Made by a program: the position numbers and the translations under genes
The notes under the pieces: generated by a model
Told to the model about the DNA's origin: nothing
Seen by the model: the letters and a program-made list of their open reading frames with translations, nothing else
Databases searched by the model: none
In this document: positions 50,287 through 59,900 of the stretch, piece by piece
Position numbering within the stretch: the stretch's first letter is position 1
Layout of the letters: each line of letters opens with the position of its first letter
DNA from: Halorarum salinum
GTDB lineage: Archaea; Halobacteriota; Halobacteria; Halobacteriales; Haloferacaceae
Length of the DNA stretch: 64,000 nt
Direction of reading: 5' to 3'
Assembly (NCBI RefSeq): GCF_013402875.1
Contig: NZ_CP058579.1
Coordinates: forward strand, 1,240,001 to 1,304,000

Positions 50287-51207
50287 TCAGTCGACCTCGA
50301 CGTCGGAGACGTCCCGGGACCCGTTGCTGTTCTCGGCACGCACCACGGTGGGGCACTCCTCGACGTTCGCCCGGAGCCTGAACTCGCCCGTGCTGCCGTC
50401 GCCCTGCTCTATCGCCGTCGTCCCGAGCAGTTCGTCCGTGTTGTGGTCGTAGACGCTGATCGACCCGTCCGGCGTGCTGGACTCGCCGCGGACCTCCAGT
50501 TCGCCGTCGTCGTCGTCACACTCGGCCCGCGTGATGCTCGTCGACGGCTGTCCGTCGGTCTCGCCCTCCTCGACGACGAGGGTGTGGGCGTAGAGGACGC
50601 CGTCGTCGCCGTAGTAGCCCTCGACCTCCGCGAGGCTCCCCTCGGGGACGGTGCTGACGTCGACGGTGAACCCCGCCTCGACGACCGCGCTGAACGGCAA
50701 CCGGGGGTCCTGCGCGGTGCGGATCACGGTGTCCTGGACCGCGAACGTCCCCTCGTTGATGGCGTCCTCGTTGGATCCGTTCGTCTCGGTGGTGTTCTCG
50801 GTCACCGCGCCCACGATCACGTTCTCGGCCGGTTCGACGAACAGGGTGTCGGCGGTCACGACCCCGCCCGTGTCCATCGTCGTCCCGACGGGGGCGGCGG
50901 TCCCGCCGAGGAACCCCGGCGTCGACCCCCGGCCGGGGAACGGGTCGCCCGCGAGGTCACCGATCATCAGGTCGGCCGTGGGCGAACTCATCGAGGCGTC
51001 GGAGACGTCGACGGCGATCCCCATGACGTCGATCGTGCCGGCCGCCTCGTCGACGCCCTCGAGCGGCCCCTCGAGCTCGGCGTCGATGGCCTCCTGGGCG
51101 CTGACGGTTCCGGTCCCGACGGCGCCCACGGCGGCGCTCCCGCCGAGCAGCTTGAGGAACGTTCGTTTGTCGGCTTCCGGCACCTGAAATTCATCTGTTA
51201 CCTTCAT
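50287..51207 (-). CDS. exported acidic protein with Tat-like signal
   Basis: A 306-residue protein from the ATG at 51207 (MKVTDEFQVPEADKRTFLKL). The signal has Lys-Arg before a hydrophobic stretch (LLGGSAAVGAVGTGTVSA) and a likely AxA cleavage site. The mature part is beta-rich: ATGTIDVMGIAVDV-like strands (written as AAGTIDVMGIAVDV), FTVDVSTVPEGSLAEVEGYY (described as strands near 190-215), and ELEVRGESSTPDGSISVYD. The repeated pattern of value plus short beta strands recalls DUF5666/OB-like proteins. Function unknown. Confidence 0.6.
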   Translation of the reverse strand: MKVTDEFQVPEADKRTFLKLLGGSAAVGAVGTGTVSAQEAIDAELEGPLEGVDEAAGTIDVMGIAVDVSDASMSSPTADLMIGDLAGDPFPGRGSTPGFLGGTAAPVGTTMDTGGVVTADTLFVEPAENVIVGAVTENTTETNGSNEDAINEGTFAVQDTVIRTAQDPRLPFSAVVEAGFTVDVSTVPEGSLAEVEGYYGDDGVLYAHTLVVEEGETDGQPSTSITRAECDDDDGELEVRGESSTPDGSISVYDHNTDELLGTTAIEQGDGSTGEFRLRANVEECPTVVRAENSNGSRDVSDVEVD

Positions 51208-51496
51208 CGCGATCACACGTCCGGAACGTACCTGGTTAGTAATTGGTCAGTTAACTTCCGGACGGCCCTCGACGGACCGGTCCCGCCGCCCCGGCGGTCG
51301 GGTTCGCCGGCGTCGAAACCGGAGAAGCAGCGCCGTGCTCCGCGCGCGCGGACAGCTGCCGACCAGTTACGTACGGGAAAGCCACACGTAGCCGTCGTCC
51401 TGACCCGTCGACGACCGAAACGGTGGCGATAGGCGATTGATAAACGTCGTAACACGGTGCAGGATTGATGCCGGACGGCGTCCAACGCTTCCTCCC

Positions 51497-52699
51497 GTGA
51501 GCGAGGACCGCGAGACGGGGAGAGTCCTGCTGCCGGCACCGCTCAGTCCCATGAGCAGCTACCCCTGCCTGCGCTCGCTCGCCACCCGCGGTATCGACAC
51601 GTTGCTCGCCTCCGAGCACGAGCACCCGCCGGTGTACGCCTCCCGGTTCCGCGACGAGACGGCCCGCCTCCCACGCCCTCGCGAGGACCTCGTCGCCTAC
51701 AAGGACGCGCTCGTCGGCCTCGCGGCCCGGCCCGACGTGTGTACCGTCGTCCCGATGCGCGAGGAGGACGCGTACGTCCTCTCCCGGTACGCCGACGAGT
51801 TCGAGCGGTACGTCGACCTCGTCGTCCCCCCGATGGGGACGCTCAGGGCCGTCCACGACCGGATGCTGCTGGCCGAGGCCGCGGAACGCGCCGGCGTGCC
51901 GATCCCGGAGACGCGCCCGCTCGACGAGGCGGACGACTGGGACGGCCGGTACGTCGTCAAGTCGCGGTACAACCTCCTCACCGACGAGTACGTGGAGTCG
52001 TTCCCGTCCGGGCGGGCCGACACCGCGAAGGACGTCACGCACGTCCGACCCGGCGAGACGCCGGGCGTCGAGGCGCTCGTCGAGGGGATGTACCACGTTC
52101 CGATCGTCCAGGAGTTCGTGCCGACGGACGGCGAGTACATGTTCGCGGGGCTGTACGACCACGGCGAGCCGCTGGCGACGTTCCAGCACCGCCAGATCAG
52201 GGGCGACTCCTACGTCGGCGGGGGCGGGGTGTACCGCAAGTCGGTGTACGTCCGGGAGCTGGAGGAGGCCGCCCGGGCGCTGCTCTCGGAACTGGACTGG
52301 CACGGGCTCGCCTGCATCGAGTACATGCGCCACGCCGAGACGGGCGAGTTCGTGCTCACGGAGGTCAACCCGCGGATGTGGCAGTCGCTCCCCTCGACGG
52401 TCCACGCCGGCGCCGACTTCCCGTACTACTACTGGCAACGGGCGACCGGTCGGGCCGACGAGATCGACCCGAGCTACGAGCTCGGGCGGGGGACCCACTC
52501 GCCGAACGGGGAGGTCAGCTACCTCGTGAGCGTCCTCCGGGACGACTCCCCCCACGTCGAGCGGCCGGGGCTCCTCGGGACGCTCCGGGAGCAGTTCCGG
52601 TCGATGTACCGACAGCCCTACTTCGATTACACCCACCCTGACGACCTCGGGGTGTTCGTCCGCGGCTTCCAGCAGCTGGTCTCCAACCGACTGAAGTAG
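51497..52699 (+). CDS. ATP-grasp-fold carboxylate ligase
   Basis: A 400-residue protein from the GTG at 51497, giving SEDRETGRVLLPAPLSPMSS; this start places the first Rossmann strand properly. The ATP-grasp domain has RYVVKSRYNLL (Lys), VPIVQEFVPTDGEYMFAGL, and the metal-ligand segment GEFVLTEVNPRMWQS. Relatives in haloarchaea are annotated as carboxylate-amine ligases or as enzymes for surface glycan or peptide modification. No adjacent acceptor gene is recognised, so the substrate is unknown. Confidence 0.82.
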   Translation: MSEDRETGRVLLPAPLSPMSSYPCLRSLATRGIDTLLASEHEHPPVYASRFRDETARLPRPREDLVAYKDALVGLAARPDVCTVVPMREEDAYVLSRYADEFERYVDLVVPPMGTLRAVHDRMLLAEAAERAGVPIPETRPLDEADDWDGRYVVKSRYNLLTDEYVESFPSGRADTAKDVTHVRPGETPGVEALVEGMYHVPIVQEFVPTDGEYMFAGLYDHGEPLATFQHRQIRGDSYVGGGGVYRKSVYVRELEEAARALLSELDWHGLACIEYMRHAETGEFVLTEVNPRMWQSLPSTVHAGADFPYYYWQRATGRADEIDPSYELGRGTHSPNGEVSYLVSVLRDDSPHVERPGLLGTLREQFRSMYRQPYFDYTHPDDLGVFVRGFQQLVSNRLK

Positions 52700-52901
52700 C
52701 CGGCGGGTCGGTCGTCGGTTCAGCCGCCGTCGATGCGCCGGTCGTCGATTCGGCCGCTATCGATTCGGCCCTCTCGGTTCGAGGCATCCTCGATTCGGTC
52801 GCCGGCCGTCGGGCACCGGTTACCGGGTGGCGTCCACTTTCAGTTCCACCGTCCGCCTCCGGCTCACCCCTTTCCCCTCCTCGCCCGACGGTGGGAACAC
52901 C

Positions 52902-53267
52902 ATGCCGGAAACGACCGATCACGGCACGTTCACGCACCTCGAGGGCGAACTCGCGTGGACCATCGCGGAGCACAGATCGCCGACCGACGCCGTCGCCATG
53001 ACGGAACGGCTCCTCGACCGGGACGATGGTCCCTTCGAGTTGCTCGGCCTCGTCGACGGCTGCGAGCGCGCGGTGTACTGGGCGCACCTGACCCGGACCG
53101 CCGTCCGGGCCGCCTTCGACGCCGACGGCGTCGACCGGTTCGAGGAACCCGGCGACTCCGACGGGCCGCGCCGCAAGGGCGAGTACCTCCAGCGGGAGGC
53201 GGTGACCGGCTGGGACTGGGTCCACCCGCGGCACCGGTGGTGTACCGCCGAGGGGCGCCGACGCTGA
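52902..53267 (+). CDS. conserved hypothetical protein
   Basis: A 121-residue soluble acidic protein starting MPETTDHGTFTHLEGELAW. It contains a helix-rich middle (SPTDAVAMTERLLDRDDG, VYWAHLTRTAVRAAFDADG) and Trp-rich end (GWDWVHPRHRW). No family recognised. Composition is typical of haloarchaeal coding sequence, and no alternative frame competes. It is followed by the P-loop kinase gene after 114 bp. Confidence 0.5.
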   Translation: MPETTDHGTFTHLEGELAWTIAEHRSPTDAVAMTERLLDRDDGPFELLGLVDGCERAVYWAHLTRTAVRAAFDADGVDRFEEPGDSDGPRRKGEYLQREAVTGWDWVHPRHRWCTAEGRRR

Positions 53268-53381
53268 CCGGCCCCGCTCGGCCCTCCGGCGTCCGCCCTC
53301 GTGTACTCGTCCCGAACCGACCGGACGCGAAAACGCAACCACCATTACCCCACCCGAACAGCATCCATCCGAACCTGACCG

Positions 53382-53882
53382 ATGTCCCGAAGGGAACGGC
53401 TCGTGGTGGTGTGTGGGTTGCCGGGCGCGGGGAAGACGACGGTCGCCGAGGAGATCGCCGACCGGACCGACGGGGAACTGCTCCGGACCGACGTGGTCCG
53501 CAAGGACGTCGTCCCGGACCCCGACTACACCGAGGCGGAGACCCGCCGGGTGTACGGGGAACTGTTCGACCGGGCCGCCCGGGCCGTGACCGCGCGCGGG
53601 GCGGCCGTGCTCGACGGGACCTTCCGCGAGGAACGCTACCGGCGGAAGGCCCGCGAGACGGCAGCCGACCTCGGCGCGACGTTCGACCTCGTCAAGGTCG
53701 AGTGCAGCGAGGAGGTCGTCCGCGAGCGCATCGCCGCCCGCGAGGACGACGCGAGCGACGCGGACTTCGCGGTCCACGAACTGCTCCGCGAGGAGTTCGA
53801 GGCGGTCGAGGCCGCCGACCTCACGGTGGACAACTCCGGGGCCCTGCCCGAGACCCGCCAGCAGGTGGACGCCCGGTACTGA
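53382..53882 (+). CDS. P-loop kinase (AAA_33 / zeta-toxin-like)
   Basis: A 166-residue small kinase. Walker A is GLPGAGKT at about 12-19 (VVVCGLPGAGKTTVAEEI). An acidic Walker-B-like segment (VLDGTFREERYR) and a lid arginine region (RERIAAREDD) follow. Relatives phosphorylate small molecules, nucleotides or sugars; some resemble zeta toxin. No antitoxin-like partner is adjacent, so a toxin role is not suggested. A CATTAC element is about 35 bp upstream. Confidence 0.82.
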   Translation: MSRRERLVVVCGLPGAGKTTVAEEIADRTDGELLRTDVVRKDVVPDPDYTEAETRRVYGELFDRAARAVTARGAAVLDGTFREERYRRKARETAADLGATFDLVKVECSEEVVRERIAAREDDASDADFAVHELLREEFEAVEAADLTVDNSGALPETRQQVDARY

Positions 53883-54201
53883 CGCCGCGGATCGACGACG
53901 GACGTCCCCGATTCCCTCGCGATTTCTCCCCCTGACGCCGGCACGAGCGTTCAGCGACTGCCTTCCACGACGTCCGTCGAGGAACCTTCGCCGAGGACCG
54001 TCGAGGAACCTCCGGCGACGGTTCCACCATGAGAATACAGGGGCCGGCGGCAAGCGCGTCCGGCCCGTGGTGTCACCCCGCTCGTGAGGGACCGACGATG
54101 ATCCGGAGACAGACGCTCGGCGCCGTCGACGGCGGAGCACAGCGACGCCCGGGACGAACGCAAGCCGGCGGGTCCGGTCCGGGAACCGGGGGCGCGCATC
54201 C
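53883..54201. other. intergenic region with a short direct repeat
   Basis: About 320 bp. CGTCGAGGAACCT occurs at about 53971 and again at about 54000. No coding frame or promoter of the usual type could be supported; the following gene starts with a GTG. Confidence 0.4.
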
Positions 54202-55218
54202 GTGACCGTCGAGCTAAAACCGCTCGAGGAGCAGGTGGTCGTGATCACCGGCGCGTCGTCCGGCATCGGCCTGGCGACCGCGCGGATGGCCGCCGAGCGC
54301 GGCGCGCGCGTGGTGCTCGTCGCGCGCAGCGAGGGCGCGCTGGCGGAACTGGCCGACGAGATCGCGGCGAACGGCGGCGACGCGACGTACGTCGTCGCCG
54401 ACGTGAGCGACCGGGACGACGTCCGCGAGGTCGCGCGGGTGGCCCGGGAGACGTACGGCGGGTTCGACACCTGGGTCAACGTCGCGGGCGTCTTCCTCTA
54501 CGGCACCCTCGAGGAGACCCCCGTCGAGGACATGCGCGAGCAGTTCGACACCAACGTCTGGGGGCTCCTGTACGGCTCACTCGAGGCGGCCGACCACCTG
54601 CGGGAGCGGGGCGGCGCGATACTCAACGTCGGCAGCGTCGCGTCCGACCGCGCCTTGCCCCTGCAAGGCAGCTACTCGGCCTCCAAGCACGCCGTCAAGG
54701 CGTTCACCGACGCCCTGCGCATGGAACTGGAGGAGGAGGGTGCGCCCGTCTCGGTCACGCTCGTCAAGCCGAGCGCGATCGACACCCCGTATCCGGCGCA
54801 CGCGAAGAACTACATGGACCGGGAGGCGCGCCTCCCGCCGCCGCTCTACGCCCCCGAGACGGTGGCGCGCGCCGTCCTCCACGCCGCGGAACGTCCCGAG
54901 CGGGACGTGTTCGTCGGGGCGGGCGGCGCGGGCCTGTCGGTGTTCGGCCGCGTCGCGTCGGGGGTGATGGACACGGTCATGGAGCGGCTGTTCTTCGGCC
55001 TCCAGCGGACGGACCGCGAGGCCGGCCCGCTGGAGCGGAACGGCCTCGACGACCCCGCGGGCGACCTCGAGGAGCGGGGCGACTACGACGGGCCGGTCGC
55101 CGGAACGAGCCTCTACACGAGGCTCGTCCAGCGTCGGCCGTCGGCCGGGGTCGCCGCGGCCGCGCTCGGCGCCGCCGCGGCCGCCCTGTACGCCTGGCGG
55201 CGGGCGACGCGCCGCTGA
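54202..55218 (+). CDS. short-chain dehydrogenase with C-terminal membrane anchor
   Basis: A 338-residue SDR. Cofactor motif TGASSGIG at about 16-23, NVAGVFLYG, catalytic Ser in VGSVAS and Tyr158/Lys162 in YSASK. The Arg after the second beta-strand (VARSEG) suggests NADP preference. After the ~250-residue SDR domain there is an extra tail with a hydrophobic stretch (AGVAAAALGAAAAALYAW) near the end, probably a membrane anchor. The start is a GTG at 54202. Substrate unknown. Confidence 0.88.
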   Translation: MTVELKPLEEQVVVITGASSGIGLATARMAAERGARVVLVARSEGALAELADEIAANGGDATYVVADVSDRDDVREVARVARETYGGFDTWVNVAGVFLYGTLEETPVEDMREQFDTNVWGLLYGSLEAADHLRERGGAILNVGSVASDRALPLQGSYSASKHAVKAFTDALRMELEEEGAPVSVTLVKPSAIDTPYPAHAKNYMDREARLPPPLYAPETVARAVLHAAERPERDVFVGAGGAGLSVFGRVASGVMDTVMERLFFGLQRTDREAGPLERNGLDDPAGDLEERGDYDGPVAGTSLYTRLVQRRPSAGVAAAALGAAAAALYAWRRATRR

Positions 55219-55322
55219 GCGTGCCGACGGACGCAACCGAGCACGGCGTGCGGTGGGGCGGAGACGGGGACGGCCGCCGGCGAGACACAAAGCGTATCGT
55301 CCGTGGCCGTCACGCCGTCCGC

Positions 55323-55925
55323 ATGCCAGGCGCACGCGTCGCGAGCGGCGAGCGGATCACGCTCCGGACGGTCGAGAGCGAGGACGTCCCGTTCCTCCAG
55401 CGGGCCTTCGCCAACCCCGGGATCCGGTACCCGATCGGCAACCCCGTCAGGAACCGGGAGGGGATCGACGTGGCGGACGACGACGCGGGGAGCGACGACT
55501 TCCTCGTCTGCCTCGACGGCGTCGACGCGGGACCGGGTCGTCCCGACGAGGACGACGTGCGGCGCCTCGGCGCGGTCCACGTCGCGGACGCCGACTGGCG
55601 GCGCCCGGATCTGGGCTACTGGCTCGTCCCGGAGGTCCACGGCGAGGGCCACGGGTCGGAGGCCGTCTCGCTCCTCGTCGACCACGTCTTCCGGACGTAC
55701 GACCACCCCGCCGTCGGCGCGGTGGCCTACGACCACCCCGCCGTCGGCGCGGTGGCCTACGACTTCAACGATGCCTCCCGCGGCCTGCTGGAGTCGCTCG
55801 GGTTCGCGGAGGAGGGGCGGATCCGCAAGGACCGGTTCGTCGACGGCGAGTACGTCGACACGGTGCAGTACGGGCTCCTCCGCCGGGAGTGGCGCGAACG
55901 GGAGGACTCGGTCACGTCCCGCTGA
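55323..55925 (+). CDS. GNAT N-acetyltransferase with internal 10-residue duplication
   Basis: A 200-residue RimJ/RimL-type acetyltransferase. The acetyl-CoA part is GYWLVPEVHGEGHGSEAVSL. The C-terminal SRGLLESLGFAEEGRIRKDR is typical. DHPAVGAVAY is present twice in tandem (encoded by 55701-55730 and 55731-55760), giving an unusual insertion just before the motif YDFNDASRGLLESL. The ATG at 55323 (MPGARVASGE) is preferred over the upstream in-frame start at 55221. Substrate unknown. Confidence 0.85.
   Translation: MPGARVASGERITLRTVESEDVPFLQRAFANPGIRYPIGNPVRNREGIDVADDDAGSDDFLVCLDGVDAGPGRPDEDDVRRLGAVHVADADWRRPDLGYWLVPEVHGEGHGSEAVSLLVDHVFRTYDHPAVGAVAYDHPAVGAVAYDFNDASRGLLESLGFAEEGRIRKDRFVDGEYVDTVQYGLLRREWREREDSVTSR
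55701..55760 (+). repeat. perfect 30-bp tandem duplication inside the GNAT gene
   Basis: Two identical 30-bp units (GACCACCCCGCCGTCGGCGC and following ten bases) lie head to tail. The reading frame is kept, adding ten residues. Confidence 0.9.
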
Positions 55926-55980
55926 TCCCCCGACGGCCGCCCGCCGCCGGGCGTCCGAGACGGGCGCTCCGGCTATTTCA

Positions 55981-57666
55981 TCAGCGCACCGCCACGTCGA
56001 GGATCGCGTGCGTGCCGTCCTCGACGGCGCCGAGAGCGCGTTCGACGGCGGCCTCGAGTTCCGCGGGCTCGGACACCCGCTCGCCGTGACAGCCCCACCC
56101 CTCGGCGAGCGCGGCGTAGTCGGTGCCGGGGTCGAAGCGCGTGAACTCGGACGGATCGAACCCGACCTCGTCGTACTGGTCGGCGATCGCGTCCGAGACG
56201 GCGGCCCACCCCTCGTTGTTGTAGACGACGGTGAGGTGCGGCAGGTCGTACGCCTCGGTCATCTGGACGGCGGCGAGCGGGTTCCCGAGGACGAAGGAGC
56301 CGTCGCCGACCACACCGACCACCGTCGCGTCCGGGCGCGCGAGCGCGACTCCCGCCGCGGCCCCGAGGCCCCAGCCCAGTCCGCTCGAACAGTACGAGTA
56401 GTAGGTACCCGGCTTCGTGCGGGTGCAGTGGCGCAGCACCGAGGGCGTGTTCGTCACGGTCTCGTCGACGACGATCGCGTCGTCGTCGAGCGCCTCCCCG
56501 AGCGCGTGCGAGAGGAGGTCGGGCGTGATCCGGTCGGCGTCCGCGGCGTCGGGGACGGCGTCGCGCCGTCGCTCGTGGCGGGCGAGGCCGCGCTCGCCGA
56601 ACCGGTCCGCCCGGTCGGCGCCGTCCGCGGGGTCGAACGCCTCCGTCAGGTCCGCGAGCGCGGATTGCGCGTCCGCGCGCACCCGGAGGTCCGCGTGGAA
56701 GTCCCACATCGGGTACATCGGCTTCTCCGGGTCCGCGTCGACGTGGACGACGGTCGCGTCCGCCCGCGGGCTGGCGCGTTTGGGGACCCACGGGACGTCA
56801 CAGTCCACGACCAGGAGCAGGTCGGCCTCGTCGAGGTGGGGTTCGGCGCCGAACCCGAAGTGGAGGGGGTGGTCGCGGGGGAAGTTCAGGTCGAACGCGG
56901 GCGCGGTCTCGACGACGGGAACGCCGACGGTCTCGGCGAACGACTCCAGCACCGGCACGGCGGCCTCCTCGCGACCGAGGTAGCTCGTGACGACGAGCGG
57001 GTGCTCGGCCTCCGCGAGCAGATCCGCGAGTCTCCGGCGCGTCCCGGCGTCGAGCGTGGCCGGCTCGGTCGCCGTGGTCCGGTTCGGTGTCGGCGCCGGC
57101 GCCTCCCGCCGGAGCACCTCCCGGGGGAGCGTCAGGTAGGTCGGGCCGGCCGGGTCCGCCGTGGCGACGTCGAGGCCGCGGTCGACGACGCCGTCGACGT
57201 TCTCCGCCGCCTCGAGTTCGTACTCCCACTTGGTGTACTCGCGGACGATCCCGTGCTGGTCGGCGACGTCCTGGTACCAGTGGACGAAGATGCTGCGCGA
57301 CCCCGGCGTCTCGCCGTCGGTGGTCAGCGGCGTCCGCCCCGCCACGACCAGCAGCGGGACCCGCGAGCGGGCGGCGTTGTGCAGGCTCGCCCCGAGGTTC
57401 GCCGTGCCGACGTCGACGTGGACGAGGACGACGCCCGGGTCCCCGGTCGCCTGTGCGTACCCGTGTGCGGCGCTGGCCGCGACCATCTCGTGGGGCGCGA
57501 GGATCGGGGTCGGCGCGCCGTCCTCGGCGAACCCCCTGATCAGCGTCGGGTGGTCGGTGCCGAAGGTCGCGAAGACGTACTCGACGCCCCGCTCCCCGAG
57601 CCGCTCGACGAGGCGTTCGCCGACCTCCCGGCCGCCCTCGTCGCTCGGGTCGCCCCCCTCGCTCAT
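55981..57666 (-). CDS. thiamine-diphosphate-dependent enzyme (acetolactate synthase-like)
   Basis: A 561-residue protein of the large ThDP family. The N-terminal domain has VFATFGTDHPTL and the catalytic Glu in APHEMVAASAAHGYA. The central domain has the GAEPHLDEADLLLVVDCDVPW region, described by position (about 270-300). The C-terminal ThDP-binding motif is GDGSF...NNEGW. It is not ilvB-like in operon context (no small subunit gene), so it may be a decarboxylase or sulfoacetaldehyde/benzoylformate-type enzyme. The start ATG at 57666 gives MSEGGDPSDE. Confidence 0.85.
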   Translation of the reverse strand: MSEGGDPSDEGGREVGERLVERLGERGVEYVFATFGTDHPTLIRGFAEDGAPTPILAPHEMVAASAAHGYAQATGDPGVVLVHVDVGTANLGASLHNAARSRVPLLVVAGRTPLTTDGETPGSRSIFVHWYQDVADQHGIVREYTKWEYELEAAENVDGVVDRGLDVATADPAGPTYLTLPREVLRREAPAPTPNRTTATEPATLDAGTRRRLADLLAEAEHPLVVTSYLGREEAAVPVLESFAETVGVPVVETAPAFDLNFPRDHPLHFGFGAEPHLDEADLLLVVDCDVPWVPKRASPRADATVVHVDADPEKPMYPMWDFHADLRVRADAQSALADLTEAFDPADGADRADRFGERGLARHERRRDAVPDAADADRITPDLLSHALGEALDDDAIVVDETVTNTPSVLRHCTRTKPGTYYSYCSSGLGWGLGAAAGVALARPDATVVGVVGDGSFVLGNPLAAVQMTEAYDLPHLTVVYNNEGWAAVSDAIADQYDEVGFDPSEFTRFDPGTDYAALAEGWGCHGERVSEPAELEAAVERALGAVEDGTHAILDVAVR

Positions 57667-57803
57667 GTCGCCACCCCGTCCGTGTCGGCCGAACTCGCCG
57701 TCATGGGCCGAACGAGGGGGCGAGCGGATTTATATCTGGCCGGGGTCGCGCCGACCACCGGGGCCGCGCCGGCGCCGACGTCCGGGGCCGCCCCGATGCC
57801 GAA

Positions 57804-57810
57804 AGCTTTT
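57804..57810 (+). promoter_or_regulatory. TATA-like box of the arylsulfotransferase-like gene
   Basis: AGCTTTT lies about 23-29 bp upstream of the ATG at 57833. Confidence 0.45.
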
Positions 57811-57832
57811 GCCGAAACCGCCGTTCCTCACG

Positions 57833-59164
57833 ATGATGACCGGAGACCGCGGGTCGCACCTGGTCCTCGCCGGCGTCCTGCTGTTCGTGCTCACCGTGGG
57901 GGTGAGCGGCGCGCTCGCGCCCGACCGGGCCGGGACGACCGCCGCGCCCGACGGCGAGACGCGCGCGACGCTCGTCGGCTCACAGGGGGGCGGACCCGGC
58001 TGGCACGAACACGGGAGCATCTACCTGCTGAACGGGAGCGACGTGGAGTGGCGCGAGGACAGCGCGGACAGCTACTTCGACGTCCAGCGGCTCGAGGACG
58101 GCACCGTTCTCGCGGGGTTCATGCACTCCGGCTACGAGGAGTGCGGCGAGTACGAGTCGCCGTGCACGCGGACGGGAATCCGCATCGTCGACCCCGACGC
58201 GGAGGGCGGGCCCGAGGTGGTCGAGGAGTACAGCTTCCCCGTCCGGTCCCAGTCGAACAGCGAGATCCACGACGCCGAGCCGCTCCCCGACGGCGGCTAC
58301 GCCATGACCGACATGGACCGCGAGCGGATCCTGATCGTCGAGGACGACGAGGTGGTCTGGCAGTGGAACGCCTCGGAGCTGTACGACGAACCCGACGACC
58401 CCACCCGGACCGACTGGCTCCACATCAACGACGTCGACCGGATCGGCGAGGACCGCTTCCTCGTCTCGGTCCGGAACGCCAACCAGCTCGTGATCGTCGA
58501 GCGGACCGACGACGGCGGGAGCGAGGTCGTCGAGATCGTCAACGAGGACACGGGCGGGAGCGACGCCTCCTGTACCAAGAACGGTCAGCTCCGCGACGCC
58601 GACGGCGACGGCGACGTGCGCTGTGGCGACCCGTCGGTCCTGAACCACCAGCACAACCCGCAGTGGCTGGGCGACGGCGCCGTCCTGGTCGCGGACTCGG
58701 ACAACGACCGCGTGGTCGAACTCCACCGGAACGCGGAGGGCGACTGGGAGCCCGTCTGGGTGCTCGAGAGCGCCGAGGGAATGGACCTCCGCTGGCCCCG
58801 TGACGCCGACCGCCTGCCCAACGGGAACACGGTCGTCACGGACACGCTCAACAAGCGCGTCTTCGAGGTCGACGAGAACGGTACCGTGGTCTGGAGCGTC
58901 GAGACCGAGCGCATCCCGTACGAGGCCGACCGCGAACCCCGCGAGCTGACCGGCGGCGTGACCGCCGACCTGCCCCGGTATGACGGCGACGGGACGCACG
59001 TCGCGGGCTCCGGGAGCGTCCCCGTCCTCTCGACGCTCGTCGTCGGCCTGCGGGCGGTCGCGCCCTGGGCGCCCGTCTGGTTCGCCGAGACGCAGATCGG
59101 GCTCACGCTCGTCTCGCTCGCGCTCGCGCTCGGCGGCGGGGTCGTCCACGTTCGGTCGGATTGA
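57833..59164 (+). CDS. exported arylsulfotransferase-like propeller protein
   Basis: A 443-residue protein with an N-terminal signal or membrane helix (about 9-28) and a C-terminal helix (about 418-436). In between is a six-bladed-propeller type sequence: SYFDVQRLEDGTVLAGF, SEIHDAEPLPDGGYAMTDMD, EVVWQWNASELYD, DWLHINDVDRI, LNHQHNPQWLGDGAVLVADS and PRDADRLPNGNTVVTDTLN. These are the features of the ASST (arylsulfotransferase) family in archaea, where substrate is unknown. The ATG at 57836 is an alternative start. It is divergent from the ThDP enzyme gene. Confidence 0.82.
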   Translation: MMTGDRGSHLVLAGVLLFVLTVGVSGALAPDRAGTTAAPDGETRATLVGSQGGGPGWHEHGSIYLLNGSDVEWREDSADSYFDVQRLEDGTVLAGFMHSGYEECGEYESPCTRTGIRIVDPDAEGGPEVVEEYSFPVRSQSNSEIHDAEPLPDGGYAMTDMDRERILIVEDDEVVWQWNASELYDEPDDPTRTDWLHINDVDRIGEDRFLVSVRNANQLVIVERTDDGGSEVVEIVNEDTGGSDASCTKNGQLRDADGDGDVRCGDPSVLNHQHNPQWLGDGAVLVADSDNDRVVELHRNAEGDWEPVWVLESAEGMDLRWPRDADRLPNGNTVVTDTLNKRVFEVDENGTVVWSVETERIPYEADREPRELTGGVTADLPRYDGDGTHVAGSGSVPVLSTLVVGLRAVAPWAPVWFAETQIGLTLVSLALALGGGVVHVRSD

Positions 59165-59267
59165 CCCCGGCGTCCGGGTGAGTTGACCGCGACGGCCGGT
59201 CGGACCGACGGACGCGGGGTGCGGGCCGAAGGGGTCGATTTTTCCCGCCCGCCGCCAACCGCCGGAC

Positions 59268-59858
59268 ATGAACGCGGACGACCTCGCCTGGGAGACGGTC
59301 GACTCCGGCGTGGACTACACCTGTCCGGGGTTCGACGTCCGCCGTGACGACGTGCGGCTCCCGGACGGCACCGAGACCGACTTCCACTACGTCGACGAAC
59401 CGCCCGCGGTCGTCGTGCTCCCGTTCACCCCCGACGGCGACGTGGTGCTGGTCGAGGAGTGGCGCCAGGCGGTCGGCCGGGTGAACCGCGGGCTCCCCGC
59501 GGGGACCGTCGAGGACGGCGACGACGCGGACCTGGAGGCCGCCGCCCGGCGGGAGCTCCGCGAGGAGACCGGACACGAGGCCGACTCGCTCTCCCACCTC
59601 GTCACGGTCGAACCGGAGAACGGAATCGCCAACTCGGTCCACCACCACTTCCTCGCCCGCGGCTGCCGCCCGACGGCCGAGCAGGACCTCGACTTCAACG
59701 AGAGCATCCGCCCGGTCGTCGCCGACTACGACGAGTTCAGGGCGGCCGTCTTCGGCGGCGAGGTACGCGACGGGCGGGCCGTCCTCGCGGTCTCGCGGTA
59801 CGAGGCCGAACACGGGTCCGGCGTGACCGGCGCGGATGGCCTCGCTGGCGACGAGTAA
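59268..59858 (+). CDS. NUDIX hydrolase (ADP-ribose pyrophosphatase-like)
   Basis: A 196-residue protein. The Nudix box is GTVEDGDDADLEAAARRELR followed by EETG, with Asp replacing the first Glu of the box. The upstream strand VVVLPFTPDGDVVLVEEWR and downstream PENGIANSVHHHFLARG fit ADP-ribose pyrophosphatase-like members. The substrate is a nucleoside diphosphate derivative by family; which one is not known. It is followed after 42 bp by the second CPBP protease gene. Confidence 0.88.
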   Translation: MNADDLAWETVDSGVDYTCPGFDVRRDDVRLPDGTETDFHYVDEPPAVVVLPFTPDGDVVLVEEWRQAVGRVNRGLPAGTVEDGDDADLEAAARRELREETGHEADSLSHLVTVEPENGIANSVHHHFLARGCRPTAEQDLDFNESIRPVVADYDEFRAAVFGGEVRDGRAVLAVSRYEAEHGSGVTGADGLAGDE

Positions 59859-59900
59859 TCGAGTGACAAGCGTCTTGGTCCGCCCGTTCGATGCCCCCGT

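Noticed and set aside
53382-53882. toxin-antitoxin module with zeta-toxin-like kinase
   Set aside because: No small antitoxin-like gene is adjacent; the family also contains ordinary metabolic kinases.
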